The translations under genes and the position numbers were made by a program. Of a stretch of 64,000 nucleotides of DNA, positions 48,503 to 61,568 are shown piece after piece; position 1 is the first letter of the stretch, and every line of letters begins with the position of its first letter. The notes below the pieces were generated by a model. That model was not told the origin of the DNA. It saw only the letters and a program-made list of their open reading frames with translations, and did not search any database. Origin of the DNA: Stromatinia cepivora (lineage: Eukaryota; Ascomycota; Leotiomycetes; Helotiales; Sclerotiniaceae); the NCBI GenBank assembly GCA_014898415.1, contig RCTD01000006.1:186001-250000 (forward strand), given 5' to 3'.

Positions 48503-51500
48503 ATGGCTTCTAATAACATAGAGGTCCTCGTTCAGAGGTTGAGCTCTGCAGATACTGGTATGCCTTTCAATCGCGTGACTTTTTTCTGACGCCAAATACT
48601 TGTCATAAAATGGTTCAAAAAACTTTATGCTAACTCGAATGCGACAGATCTCAAACTCAAGGTAGATGCTGCCGTTCAGTTGCGCGATGGCCTCGAGCAT
48701 TACATCACGGGCCCCATATACTCAGCATTTCTAAGAAAGCTCATGCCAATTTTCATAAATTGCTTGAAGGGACCTCCTGTATTCATTAGCACTTCTCTGG
48801 ATCAGGTAGGTATTAAAGTAACGAGATGGGTGGCAGAATGCTTACATGGGAATTTTAGAAACTTCGATGTTGCGTCCTGGAGATACTTCATCGTCTACCA
48901 ACGAACCCCCCAGAGGCATTCGAGCCATATGCTGTTGAAGTGGTGGATCTCTTGATAGGTTTAGTCAGGATAGACAATGAGGAGAATGCTACGCTATGTG
49001 TGAAGATAATCATGGATATCATGCGAAGTCAGACTAAGGTTCTGCAAGACAAAGTACAAACGTTCCTCGGTCTCATCCAAGAACTATTTGATCAGATGGA
49101 CTCGGTTGTCCGTGATCAATTAGATAATTCTGCCACTGGGTCTAATCCGACTGGTGTCCCTTCTACACCTGGAAGTTCGCAGACATTTCAGAATTCTCCT
49201 CGGCCTGGCTCGCCCATTGCCTCTGTCACAGATATTGGCCAAGATCCACAACAGCAGACACGGAAGCTACTGAAGGGCATGCAATCATTTAAAGTCCTTG
49301 CTGAATGTCCCATAATTGTTGTATCGATATTCCAGGTCTATCGCAATTCCGTGCCTCAGAATGTCAAATTATTTATCCCGCTCATCAAAAGCGTACTTTT
49401 ACTCCAAGCTAAACCACAGGAGCAAGCTCATGCGGAAGCAGCGAAAAGAGGTACAATATTCACAGGTGTTAGTCCGGATATTAAGAATCGAGCGGCCTTT
49501 GGTGAATTTATTACAGCGCAGGTAAAGACTATGAGTTTTCTAGCTTATCTGTTAAGGGTCTACTCGCAACAGCTTACGGATTTCCTTCCCACGCTACCGG
49601 ACATAGTAGTAAGACTGTTGAAGGACTGCCCCCGCGAAAAATCGGGAGCTCGAAAAGAGCTACTAGTGGCGATCAGACATATAATTAACTTCAACTTTAG
49701 AAAGATATTCCTCAGAGTGATAGACCAACTTCTTGATGAAAGAACACTCATTGGAGATGGGTTGACTGTGTATGAAGGCATGCGACCTCTGGCTTACAGC
49801 ATGTTAGCTGATCTGATTCATCATGTCCGAGACGCTTTGGAACCTGGTCAGATTCGAAAAACAGTTGAGGTATACACCAGGAACCTGCAAGATAGTTTTC
49901 CCGGCACGAGCTTTCAGACGATGAGCGCAAAGTTGTTGCTCAATATGGCCGAGTGTATTGCGAAAATGCCTAGCAAAACAGATGCTCGTCACTACCTGAT
50001 AATGATACTTAATGCTATTGGAGATAAGTTCGCAGCGATGAATCGCCAGTATTCCAATGCAGTCAAGCTCTCGAAGCATTATTCTCAGCAGTCCCTCGAT
50101 GCTGCACCCGAGAATTACCTAGCAGATAAGGACAAACCGCCGGATTGGGACGAGATTGACATCTTCTCAGCTATGCCTATCAAGACTTCGAATCCTCGCG
50201 ACAGGGGCGCAGATCCAGTGGCTGATAACAAATTCTTGTTCAAAAATCTCATGAATGGCCTGAAGAACACATTTTACCAATTGAAAGCCTGTAATGGTGG
50301 TTCACCAATTGAACTTTCGAATGCTCCTCCGCACTGGGCAGAAGTGTCGCATGGTTTTTCTGCGGAAGAAGTTCAGGTTATCATAAAACTTTTCCGGGAA
50401 GGAGCCTACGTGTTTCGATATTACGAGATAGAGAAACCCGCGACAGAATCGCAGTACTCATCACCTGTTGAATTTATGGCAAACCATTATATGGTATCCA
50501 GCAGCAAGGAGGAAAAAGATCTTCTAGAAACTTTTGCCACAGTTTTTCACTGTATAGACCCGGCCACCTTTCACGAAGTATTTCATGAAGAAATCCCGAA
50601 GCTCTACGAAATGATCTTTGAGCACACTGCTCTCCTCCATGTCCCTCAATTCTTCCTTGCTAGCGAGGCGACTTCGCCCAGCTTTGCCGGGATGCTATTG
50701 CGATTCCTTATGGATCGAATTGATCAAGTTGGTACGGCCGATGTCAAGAAGTCATCCATTCTTCTTCGACTGTTCAAGTTAGCTTTTATGGCTGTGACTC
50801 TTTTCTCAAACCAAAATGAGCAGGTTCTATTGCCACACGTCGTTAATATTGTGACAAAGTCCATCGAACTTTCGACGACCGCCGAGGAACCTTTGAACTA
50901 TTTTTTACTACTGAGATCACTGTTCAGAAGTATTGGCGGAGGAAAGTTTGAACACCTTTACAAGCAAATCCTCCCTCTTTTGGAGATGCTATTAGAGGTC
51001 CTCAACAATCTACTTATGGCCGCACGCAAACCTGCAGATCGGGACCTTTACGTAGAACTCTGTTTAACAGTGCCGGCACGATTGAGTAACCTTCTTCCTC
51101 ATCTCAGCTATTTGATGCGACCTCTCGTAGTGGCTCTACGCGCAGGTTCTGATCTCGTCGGTCAAGGATTGCGAACATTGGAACTATGCGTGGACAATTT
51201 GACTGCAGACTACTTGGATCCAATAATGGCACCAGTCATCGATGAACTGATGACTGCTTTATTTGACCATCTTAGGCCAAATCCTTACAGTCATTTCCAT
51301 GCCCATACTACCATGCGTATACTTGGAAAATTGGGAGGTCGCAACAGAAGATTTATGACTGGTGCCCCCAATCTCAGTTTCCAGCAGTTTGCGGATGATA
51401 TCACAGCTTTTGACTTGAAGTTGATCGGCTCCAAGAAGGAGAAGCCTTTTCCGGTCGAGATAGGAATCGACCTTGCTATTGGAAAGCTGATGGAAGTCCC

Positions 51501-54500
51501 CAAAGGCGCCGCTGCCAAGAAATCGGATCCTTACTACAAAAGACAGGCTCTTACTATGGTCAAATCCCAGCTCAAGTTACGTTTAGGTGCAGACAACCTT
51601 CCAGAGGACTTTCCTCGTCTCGTGAGGCTCCAGGCACAAGATCTTCTCTCAAAGAAAGCAGATGCAGATTTATCACTATTCGAGACACCTGTCAGGGACC
51701 GGTCTGAAGCTAAGAAGATGCAACAAGATACCATGCTGAAGAAACTCTTGAAGGCTTGTATCTTCGCGGTGTCTCTGCCTGAATTTTCATCAGAAGCTAC
51801 TGTTCTACTGTCTAACATCTGTAAACATATTACGATTATCGAAGTTGCTAAATCATTAGGCGAAATGAAAGTGAGAATGAAACCGTTCGACGTCAACGCA
51901 GGAGAAGGCCCTCCTTGCATCGATAGCAAGGTTTTGGGAGACGCCATCGTTGAGTCTCTCGCCTCTGATCTACCTGCTGTGCGTGATGCCGCCAAGTTCG
52001 CCGCCCAAGAAGTTTACGATTCGACAGCGATCATATTTGGGTCCAATCGCTTTATTTACAGATTGTCATTTTTCGGCCACTTGAGTAGTGTCTTCTGTCA
52101 CAGCTGTTACCAGGAAGAATGGTTCACTAAAACTGGTGGTAGTTTGGGTATTAATCTTATGCTAACCCAATTTGATCTCAGTGATAGCTGGATGCTGGAA
52201 AAGCAAGTTGAGTACACTAAAGCCCTTATGCATGTTATCAAAGACATGCCGCCGGATTTACCAGCAAAGACTCGAATTGCTGCACAAGATACATTAGAAC
52301 TCCTGTTGAAGCGATGCGCTGGCAAATCCTCTAAAGCTGATCTTCAACCTTCGTCACAACCCGGACAACCTTCACGACCATCTAAGCTACTCCAGCTGTG
52401 CAACCTTTTCAATGCGGAGGTCTATCACATGAACGGTCATGTTCGTGAAACCGCGAGGAAATCCCTCGAGACTATTGCGAAGGAAATTGACGCTGAAGTT
52501 TACGAGCTTCTTGCCCACCAGCAAGATCGAATCCTGGCTCCAATCTACAACAAACCTCTTAGGGCTTTGCCATTTGCAACTCAAATTGGGTATATAGACG
52601 CTGTCAATTATTATATGAGCCTGAAAAACGATTTCCTTGCGTTTGACGACACCTTGAACAGGCTGCTCATGGAGTGTCTAGCGTTAGCTGATGCACCAGA
52701 CGAGTCGCTGGCGCCAAAACCCACCGAACATCGAACGCATGAGCACATAGTCACTCTCAGAGTCTCCTGTATAAAGACTTTGACAACTGCCATGGGCTTC
52801 GACGATTTTCAAAAAGGTCCAGCCAATCCCACCCGAACTAGGATAGTCAGTGTATTCTTCAAATGCCTCTATTCTAATTCTAAGGCTACTATTGAAGCGG
52901 CCAATGATGCATTGAGAGTTGTCTTGTCTCATTCCAACAAGCTTCCCAAGGACCTCCTTCAGAACGGCCTTCGACCAGTTTTGGCTAATCTTCAAGACCC
53001 TAAACGTTTAACCACCCACGGTCTCGATGGCCTAGCACGATTGCTTCAGCTTCTGACCACATACTTCAAGGTTGAGATTGGTTCCCGCCTGCTGGAACAC
53101 ATCAGAGTTCTCGCAGACCCAAACTCTTTCCAACGCATATCATTCACTCTTGTCGAGCAAAATGAGCAAATGAAGATCATTGCAGCTGTATTTAACATTT
53201 TCCATCTTCTGCCTCCTGCAGCCGAGCAATTCAAGGAGAGGCTCATAGACGCTGTCTTAGAGTTGGAGGAAAAACTTCGTAGGACACGATATAGTCCTTT
53301 CAGAGATCCACTATACAAATACATCAACAGATATCCTAAAGAAGTATGGGCCATGCTTCTCAGCAAGATCGAGGACCAAAAGTATGGGAGGTTCTTGGCG
53401 CAAGTTTTAAGCCATCCGGACAGTGCACCTTTACGTGCAGTCGTGGTTCGTAATATAGATTCCTTGATAAAGAGCTGCGGAGATATGGGTGCAGAAAACA
53501 GAGAGACCCGATATGCTGCCGTCATTAATGCTATCAATGTCATGCACTCCATTTGTAGTTTCAAGGGGACCGAACTTTGGATGGATAAAAAGGAGAACTT
53601 GATGTGGTTCAGGCTAGTTGGCAAGAACCTCGAGCAGCACCTACGCACTAACACTCTTCCACAAAACCTTCGACTGGCAGCAGAGCAAGCAGGACATCAA
53701 CTTATGATCATCTTCACGAAGTTCTTGGAATACAATCCTCGTGATCTGGATTCATTCTTCAATCTAATTGAGTCCATAACAGCTGAAGATTTCAAGCCCA
53801 ACCAGCCAATCTTTGATTTCATCTACAAGTTTATAGTGTGCAGCGAATCAATCGATTACCGTAAAGCTATTGTCCTCCGGTGTCTGGAAATATACGTCAG
53901 CAAAACTGCAACGCAGAAAAACAAGACTTTCCTCCTGCACAATCTCGTCAATCCAATCATAGCTATGGATATTATGCGCAACTTTCAGCAGCCACCATCA
54001 GCCAAGAGTTCCCGCCTTATAGACCGAACGATTATTGAATCGATACATACCAAAGTTTGGAAGGTCGGTTTGCCAGATCCCAGTGATGACCTCACACAAC
54101 CAGGAATTGATCATACGCGAATGGAATTATTGCAATTGACAGCCATGCTCGTCAAATACAATCATTCTATCCTTCAAGAAGCTAGAAAAGACATCATCAA
54201 ATTCGGTTGGGGCTACATCAGGCTCGAGGACGTGATCAACAAGCACGCTGCGTACGTCGTTATTGGATACTTTATTGCACACTACGAAACACCCGCCAAG
54301 ATCGTCCAGCAAGTTTACTTTTCCCTTCTGAAAACGAATCAAAATGAAGGACGGGCTCTGGTCACTCAAGCACTAGAATTAATAGCGCCTGTCCTACCCA
54401 AACGTTGCAATGCTATACCTGGAGATCGCAATCCCGTATGGGCTGCTGCCCCACGTCGCATACTTGCGGAGGAAGGTCAGAATGTGCAACAGATGACTAG

Positions 54501-57500
54501 CATTTTCAATTTCCTTGTTAAACATGCGGATCTCTTTTACGAGTCCCGTGACAAGTTCATCAATCTCATCATCGGCTCCTTGCGCAAAATTGCACCGCCG
54601 CAAACAAATCCATCTAACGAGAGCAAGAAGCTAGCCCTGCATCTGATGTCATTGATATGGCATTGGGAAGAGCGACGCGTCGAAGGGAAAGCAGCTTCTT
54701 TAGAGAGGTCTTTGTCCGAATCCCCGAATACAAAGAAAAGAAAACTCGACAGTCTCAATGATGTTCAAACTTCGTCCCCGTCACCATCCAGACCTGGACC
54801 CGCTTCGGCAAATGATAAACCAGAGTACCAGATACCCGCTATGATGCGTGCAAAGATGATTAAGTATCTCGTTGAATTCATTGCCTCGCTCAATGAACGA
54901 TATCCTTTACCATCTGCTCGAAGCCGAGATACAACGACGTCTCATGGACCAGCACAGCCAACACCTTCTGTCGAAATTTGCAAGAAATCCATATCTTTAC
55001 TTTGGAATCTTCTACAGCCTCAGTACTGGGGTGATCTTGACATCGACCTTTTCCCGAACGTTACAGAGCAAGTCTTAGCAAGCGACAAAGCAACGGCGGC
55101 CCTCTTAAGCGAGCGCCCTGATAAGGACAAGCCGGACGATAAATTTATCACAAACATCATCAATACACTACAAATCGTTCGGATTGTTGTCAATATAAAG
55201 CCTACAAAATGGATTCTCGAAAAAGTGCCAGAACTTCAACATATCCTAGAAAAAGCACTGAAATCCGACAACCCTGAGGTTCAAGATTGCATGCACGCTG
55301 GCGATGAGAAAATTGATGATGGACGGAAATTGAGTCCTTTGCTCAAACGCATCTTAGAGGCAGTTCCTGATGATACTCCAATGGAAGATGCAGACGCAGA
55401 GTTCGAACCGGAGGCGTCAACCTCTGAGATTATAACCTACCTATCTGCTACAGCTACGGAGATGCTTTCGGCCAATAATTACATATCTGGTCTCAATATT
55501 CTTTGGACTTTAGCGCAGAGGAAAGCATCGGAAATGGATCAACATATTCCCCAAGTCATGAAGGCTCTGCAACAGAAATTGGCACGTGAGCATGTGGGCC
55601 ATTACACTGCACTCACGGGTCAGGGTGCCATCCCTGCCGCGATGCGACCTGGCGAGGTTGAGCCTGTTGGTCTCATGTCCCAATACGATCTGGAGATTCA
55701 AACGGGGCTCATGCTCAAAGCCATCGACGTGATATCCTTACGTATGGATACTCTCGGCGACAGCCGTCGTCCATTTTTGAGTGTCCTCGCAACTTTAGTA
55801 GAAAAATCTTTGAGTAATCCTTTGTGTCTGAAAATCTTGGATATGGTAGAAGCCTGGGTGTTCAAGTCAGAAGGCTCTTGGCCCACTTTGAAAGAGAAGA
55901 CCGCGGTCCTGCATAAAATGTTGACTTTTGAGCAGCGCACGGATCAGACATTGTTAATGAAGTTCTTAGAGCTCGTTATCCGCATCTACGAAGATCCAAA
56001 AATCACGCGCACAGAGCTGACAGTTCGTATGGAGCATGCGTTCTTGATCGGCACAAGAGCACAGGACGTAGATATGCGAAATCGATTCATGGCCATATTT
56101 GACAGAAGTCAATCCAAAACGGCAAGTACAAGGCTCAACTATGTCATAATTGGCCAGAACTGGGATACCCTGGCAGAATCTTACTGGTTAGCGCAAGCTT
56201 CTCAATTGCTTCTGGGTGCTGTCGATGCGAACCACTCCATCCACTTGCATTCGGACGACTTCAAGGTGATGCCCGCTTCAGTGCTTTATGAGACTTATGC
56301 CAAAGACAACCGGACTCCTACTTTGCCACAAGACAACAGATTTGACAGCCTCATGGCATCTCACAGACGGTTCGTTGCTGAGCTTGGGGATGTGAAAGCA
56401 CGAGATATCATTGAGCCGCTCAGCCAACTTCAACACCTCGATCCAAACATGGCGCATGAGATATGGGTAGCTTTATTCCCAATATATTGGATTGCTACGC
56501 CAAGAGATGAACGAAGTGACCTGGAACGAGGCATGGTAACTCTGCTCACAAGAGACTATCACTCACGCCAAATCGATAAGCGACCGAATGTGGTACAATC
56601 TCTCCTGGAAGGCGCAGCCAAAGCGTGGCCCGGGTGTAAATTACCACCGCACGTAGTCAAATTCCTGGCAAAGACTTACGACGTTTGGTACACAGCCCTT
56701 GTGCAACTTGAGAGTGCTGCTATAAAACCAGAGATTAACAGTGATTTAGTTCGTGAAAGCAATCTTGACGCTCTTGTAGAACTGTATTCAGGGCTTCAGG
56801 AGGATGACCTTTTCTACGGGACTTGGCGGCGCCGCTGTGCGTACGTCGAAACCAATGCCGCACTTTCGTACGAACAGAACGGAATGTGGGACAAAGCTCA
56901 GACTATGTACGAACATGCTCAAATCAAAGCGCGAACAGGGGCGCTTCCCTTTTCACAGGGGGAGTACATGCTGTGGGAAGACCATTGGGTTCTTTGTGCC
57001 CAAAAACTCCAACAATGGGAAGTTCTTCAAGATTTCGCGAAGCATGAGAATTTCCAGGACTTGCTTCTTGAGTGCGCTTGGAGGCAGTTTGAGATCTGGC
57101 AAGAGCCTGAGCATCGTGAGCAGCTAGATAACATTATCAAAGGTGTCATGGATGCACCAACGCCAAGAAGAACTTTCTTCCAGGCTTTTATGTCTTTGCT
57201 CAAGCTCCACAAGAAGACTGAAACGCAAGCAGAATTCAGCAAAGTCTGCGACGAAGCCATCCAGCTTTCTATCCGCAAATGGCACCAATTACCGAAGCGT
57301 ATTACCAACGCTCACATTCCACTGCTTCAAAATTTCCAACAGCTTGTGGAACTTCACGATGCCAGTGTTATATGTCAAAGCCTATCACAGACTACTAGTG
57401 CTAATCTGGATGTCAAATCAGGTGAACTGAAGCTTTTGTTGGGAACCTGGCGTGATCGACTGCCAAATGTCTGGGATGACATTACAGCTTGGCAGGATCT

Positions 57501-60273
57501 TGTCACGTGGAGACAGCATATCTTTGCTCTAATTAATTCAACATACTTGAATCTCATTCCTCAGCAACCGCCAAACGCTAACGGTGCGTCCTTTGCCTAT
57601 AGAGGCTACCATGAAACTGCCTGGATAATCAATAGATTTGCACATGTAGCCCGCAAGCATAACCTACCCGAGGTTTGCATTAGTCAACTTAGTCGGATTT
57701 ACACGTTACCAAACATCGAGATCCAGGAGGCTTTCCTCAAGCTTCGAGAGCAAGCAAAATGTCACTACCAGAATCCCAACGAACTTAATAATGGCTTAGA
57801 CGTCATTAACAATACCAATCTCAATTACTTTGGTCCTAACCAAAAGGCTGAGTTTTACACCTTGAAAGGTATGTTCCAGGAAAAACTCGGTTTACGTGAT
57901 GAGGCATCCGAAGCTTATGGAATGGCCCTGTTCTTCGAGATCAAGCTCCCCAAGGCTTGGGCCGAATGGGGTTACTTCAACGATCGCTTGTTCAAAGCGA
58001 ATCCAAATGACTACACATTTGCCAGGAATGCCTTGAGCTGCTACTTGGAAGCAGCAGGTTTGTTTAAGAATGCGAAGTCTAGGAAACTACTCACGAGAAT
58101 TCTCTGGCTGTTGAGCCTCGACGATGCTGAAGGTGCACTTTCGGCGCAGTTTGACGAGTATAAGGGAGAAACACCGGTCTGGTATTGGATCACATTCATC
58201 CCTCAACTCCTCACGGGCTTGGGACACAAAGAGGCAGCCAAAGCACATCTTATTTTGTCTAAAATTGCAAAATCTTACCCTCAGGCTTTGTTCTTCCAGC
58301 TCAGAACAAACCGTGAAGACATGCTTGCTATCAAGAAGCAACAGGACATGAAAGAAGCTAAGAAAGCCAGAGCTCAGGCTCAAGCCCAAGGCCAGGCATC
58401 AAATGGTACCTCTAACATCAAAGCGGAAAACACCAACGGCGCAAGGCCCGAAAATGCGTCGGCATCACGTCCTGGAACTGCAGGTGCCGAAAGTGTTCCT
58501 GCAATTAAGACAGAGCCCGGAGAAACGAACGGGAATATCACCAGCGCAAACGGCGCTCCTGCCAACGGAGCCCCTACTAATGGCACGGCAAATGGTCCAC
58601 AAGATGTTGCACCATCTCAGGGATCCCAGAAGAAACCCCCTTGGGAGTACACGGAAGAACTGTTGGGAGTTCTGAAAACAGCGTTCCCATTATTAGCACT
58701 TTCTATGGAAGCTATGGTTGATTCCATTCAAAAGAACTTCAAATGTCCACCCGACGAGGATGCATACAGATTGATAGTAGCCTTACTCAACGATGGACTT
58801 TCTTATGTTAGCCGCACGCCATCGTCTTATGCTAAGGACAACAAACTACCGCCAGCGACAGAAGCAAATATCACTCGCTTTGCGGAGACTATCCTACCCC
58901 CTCACATTAGGACGTCATTTGAGCAGGATTTCGTTAAGCATAAGCCTACAATGTTCGAATACATTCACAAGCTTAGGACATGGAGAGACAAGTTTGAAGA
59001 GAAACTAGATCGTCGCACCTTAACAATGCCGCTCGAGGGTTATAACTCTTACCTTATCGATTTCCGTTTCCAAAAGCTTGACGAGATAGAAGTCCCTGGG
59101 CAGTACCTTCTCCACAAAGACAAGAACCAGGATTTCATTCGCATTGAACGATTCATGCCTGACGTAGATCTTGTGCGTACAATTGGAGTCTGCCATCGTC
59201 GAATTAGGATTCGTGGCCATGATGGAAGCTTGCATCCATTTGCTATACAGCATCCTGCAGCACGGCATTGTAGGCGAGAAGAGCGCATTTTGCAGTTGTT
59301 CAGACATTTTAATGGTACCCTGAGCAAACGAAAGGAGAGCAGAAGACGTAATCTGAACTTCCATTTACCATTGATGATCCCTCTTGCACCACACATCCGG
59401 ATGGTGCAAGACGATCCAACCTACGTTTCATTGCAGGGTGTCTATGATGACCACTGCAGGAGAACTCCAATTGCTAAAGACGCACCCATTGTGTTCAACA
59501 TGGAGAAGCAAAAACTCTTGTTTGAGAATAAAGTAAGTTTGAAGGAAGACGGTACTTTTGAAATATTTGTGACTGACTTTTCGCAGCAAAATAAGACTCC
59601 TGAACAGTCTGCCACTGCTAGACTCGAGACCTTCGCTGCTATTCAAGAAAAACATGTTGGGCCAAGTATTGTTCTCGAATATTTCACAAAAACTTACCCA
59701 TCATTCTCCGAATTCTGGTTGTTCCGAAGACAGTTTTCTTATCAATATGCAGCTCTCACCTTCATGACGTATATCCTACATATGCATAATCGTTATCCTC
59801 ACAAGATTTCAATCTCGCGTGCCACAGGAAATATTTGGGGATCTGAATTGATGTCTTGTATGGCAGCAGGCAAAGCAATTTTCCACAACCCTGAGCCTGT
59901 ACCATTCCGTCTTACCCCTAATATTCAGACTCTTATGGGACCTTTGGCCACTGAGGGTATTTACAGTTGTGCCATTATGGCTATTGCACGATGCCTCAGT
60001 GAACCCGAGTTCGAACTCGAACAACAACTTTGTCTTTTTGTACGTGACGAGATGATATTCTGGCACACGAGCAGCCATAAAGCTATAAAAGATACGGAGT
60101 TGAGGCAGTCTGTTCAAACAAATAGCGATATGATAGTCAAGAGGGCATTGAGCATAGCTAAATCACCAGAAGGCGCACTACCTGCCAACCAAACGGTGAT
60201 TGATTTGATTGCTAAGGCAGTCAATCCTATGAACCTTGCGCAATGCGATGCTTTGTGGATGCCATATCTATGA
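48503..60273 (+). CDS. TRA1: Tra1, pseudokinase subunit of SAGA and NuA4
   Basis: Tra1 (TRRAP in animals) is the activator-binding scaffold shared by the SAGA and NuA4 histone acetyltransferase complexes. Three exons: 48503-48557, 48648-48805 and 48859-60273, total about 3875 aa. Splicing yields [37 protein letters not shown] and [22 protein letters not shown], matching conserved N-terminal sequence; introns are 90 and 53 bp (donors GTATGC and GTAGGT). Residues about 1-2650 are HEAT-type helices, about 2700-3240 the FAT domain. A low-complexity Asn/Ala/Gly/Gln linker (about 3240-3325) follows, then the PI3K-like domain (about 3465-3800). The kinase motifs are replaced: the loop reads ATGNIWGSE, and no DFG is present (IFHNPEP). 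This is as in other Tra1 proteins, which are inactive kinases. The FATC end is [16 protein letters not shown]. Confidence 0.97.
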
Positions 60274-61568
60274 CCGCAGACCCTCGATTGTTCAGATGTG
60301 GACATGAATGGGAAAAGGGAGGAGGAATCTCTATGTATTTCTTAAGATTTTTTAGGCGTTATCGGCTGGTGTTTGTAGGAATAAAAGCTTGCTTGGTTAG
60401 TGAGCTTGGGGGAGTCGGAGGCTGGACTTATGGGTGATTTATATCGGCGTTTGAATTTGGGAGATGCTGGCAAGTTAAAAGGAGACTTAAAGGTGAAGGC
60501 AGTATGGATTCAACTTAGGCTGGCATGATATGATGATTGGGAGTGTGTTTGACATTCTGCCAGTCAGAATTGTATACGTAGTATTTCTCGTAGCTTTCGC
60601 CATGAATATAATAGCGCTCAATATGAGGCGATATATCTATTCTTCTTTCCATGCAGTACGATGAATTGGAATAGCCAAATGCTAGAATATGTAAACATAG
60701 ATTCGGTCGCAATCAAAGCCTGGCGCATGAATTTCATGTGAACAGTCATTGAATCAAAGAGAGCTATGAAAGCCAGTCCTATGAACCATAGAGATATATG
60801 GTTTAGATACAACTGGATGCACGACTTACAAGGTATGAAGGAGGGAAGGAGAGATATTTGGGTAACTAACTGATGGCCGAGCCGTGAGGAGATCTCATGG
60901 TTATTGTTGGAGCATGGGCGTTGGAAAAGGGAAAGTTCACTTTTCAGCAGTTTCGCAATTATTCTACAAGGATTTAACATTTCATGGCTGCATAAAGTCA
61001 CATTGTGTACCTAGTAGTATATATAGGGTCTTTCTTGATCTTTATTTTTGTCATCAATCACCAGTTTAACATTTTTCTTACAGAGTAGAGTACTTCAGTC
61101 AACCAACCAACCAACCAACCACAGGAAATATATATCACGTATTGAACTTCCGCATGAAAATCTCTTTTGAATTAATTCTCTATTTGTCCATCCTATTCAG
61201 TTAGCAAGGTATTCAACCGATGCATCGACATTCAAAATCCTAATCCAAGGACGAGTTATCACTCGAACGGAGATGAAGTTACCAAACTTCATTTCATCCA
61301 TCGCCCACGCAAGCTATGCAATTAAACGCGTCAAATCCCATCATCCCATTCCTTAACTCCCAAGTAATCATAGTTCAAATCATCCCTATCACTCCTCTTC
61401 TATCGTTCCGGTACTTTTCGCTTTTATACTTCTTCACGGCTCGTTTTGTTTTGTTGTACAAATAGCCTAATCGCGACGTCTTTTTCTTCTCTATCATATC
61501 ATCATACATACATATAACGGACACTTCCTCGGATTACTATGCCACTTCTGCGTAGCGATCCAAACGGT
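60274..61568. other. Convergent intergenic region
   Basis: 1.3 kb lies between the stops of TRA1 (+) and the minus-strand acidic protein. Only short frames without recognisable domains are present. It includes an AACC tetranucleotide run (about 61096-61120) and pyrimidine-rich DNA. It probably holds the two 3' UTRs. Confidence 0.5.
61096..61120. repeat. (CCAA)n short tetranucleotide run
   Basis: About six copies of CCAA in tandem in the convergent intergenic region. Confidence 0.85.

Noticed and set aside
48305..48700. 131-codon minus-strand frame
   Set aside because: It lies antisense to TRA1 exons 1 and 2 and has no recognisable domain.
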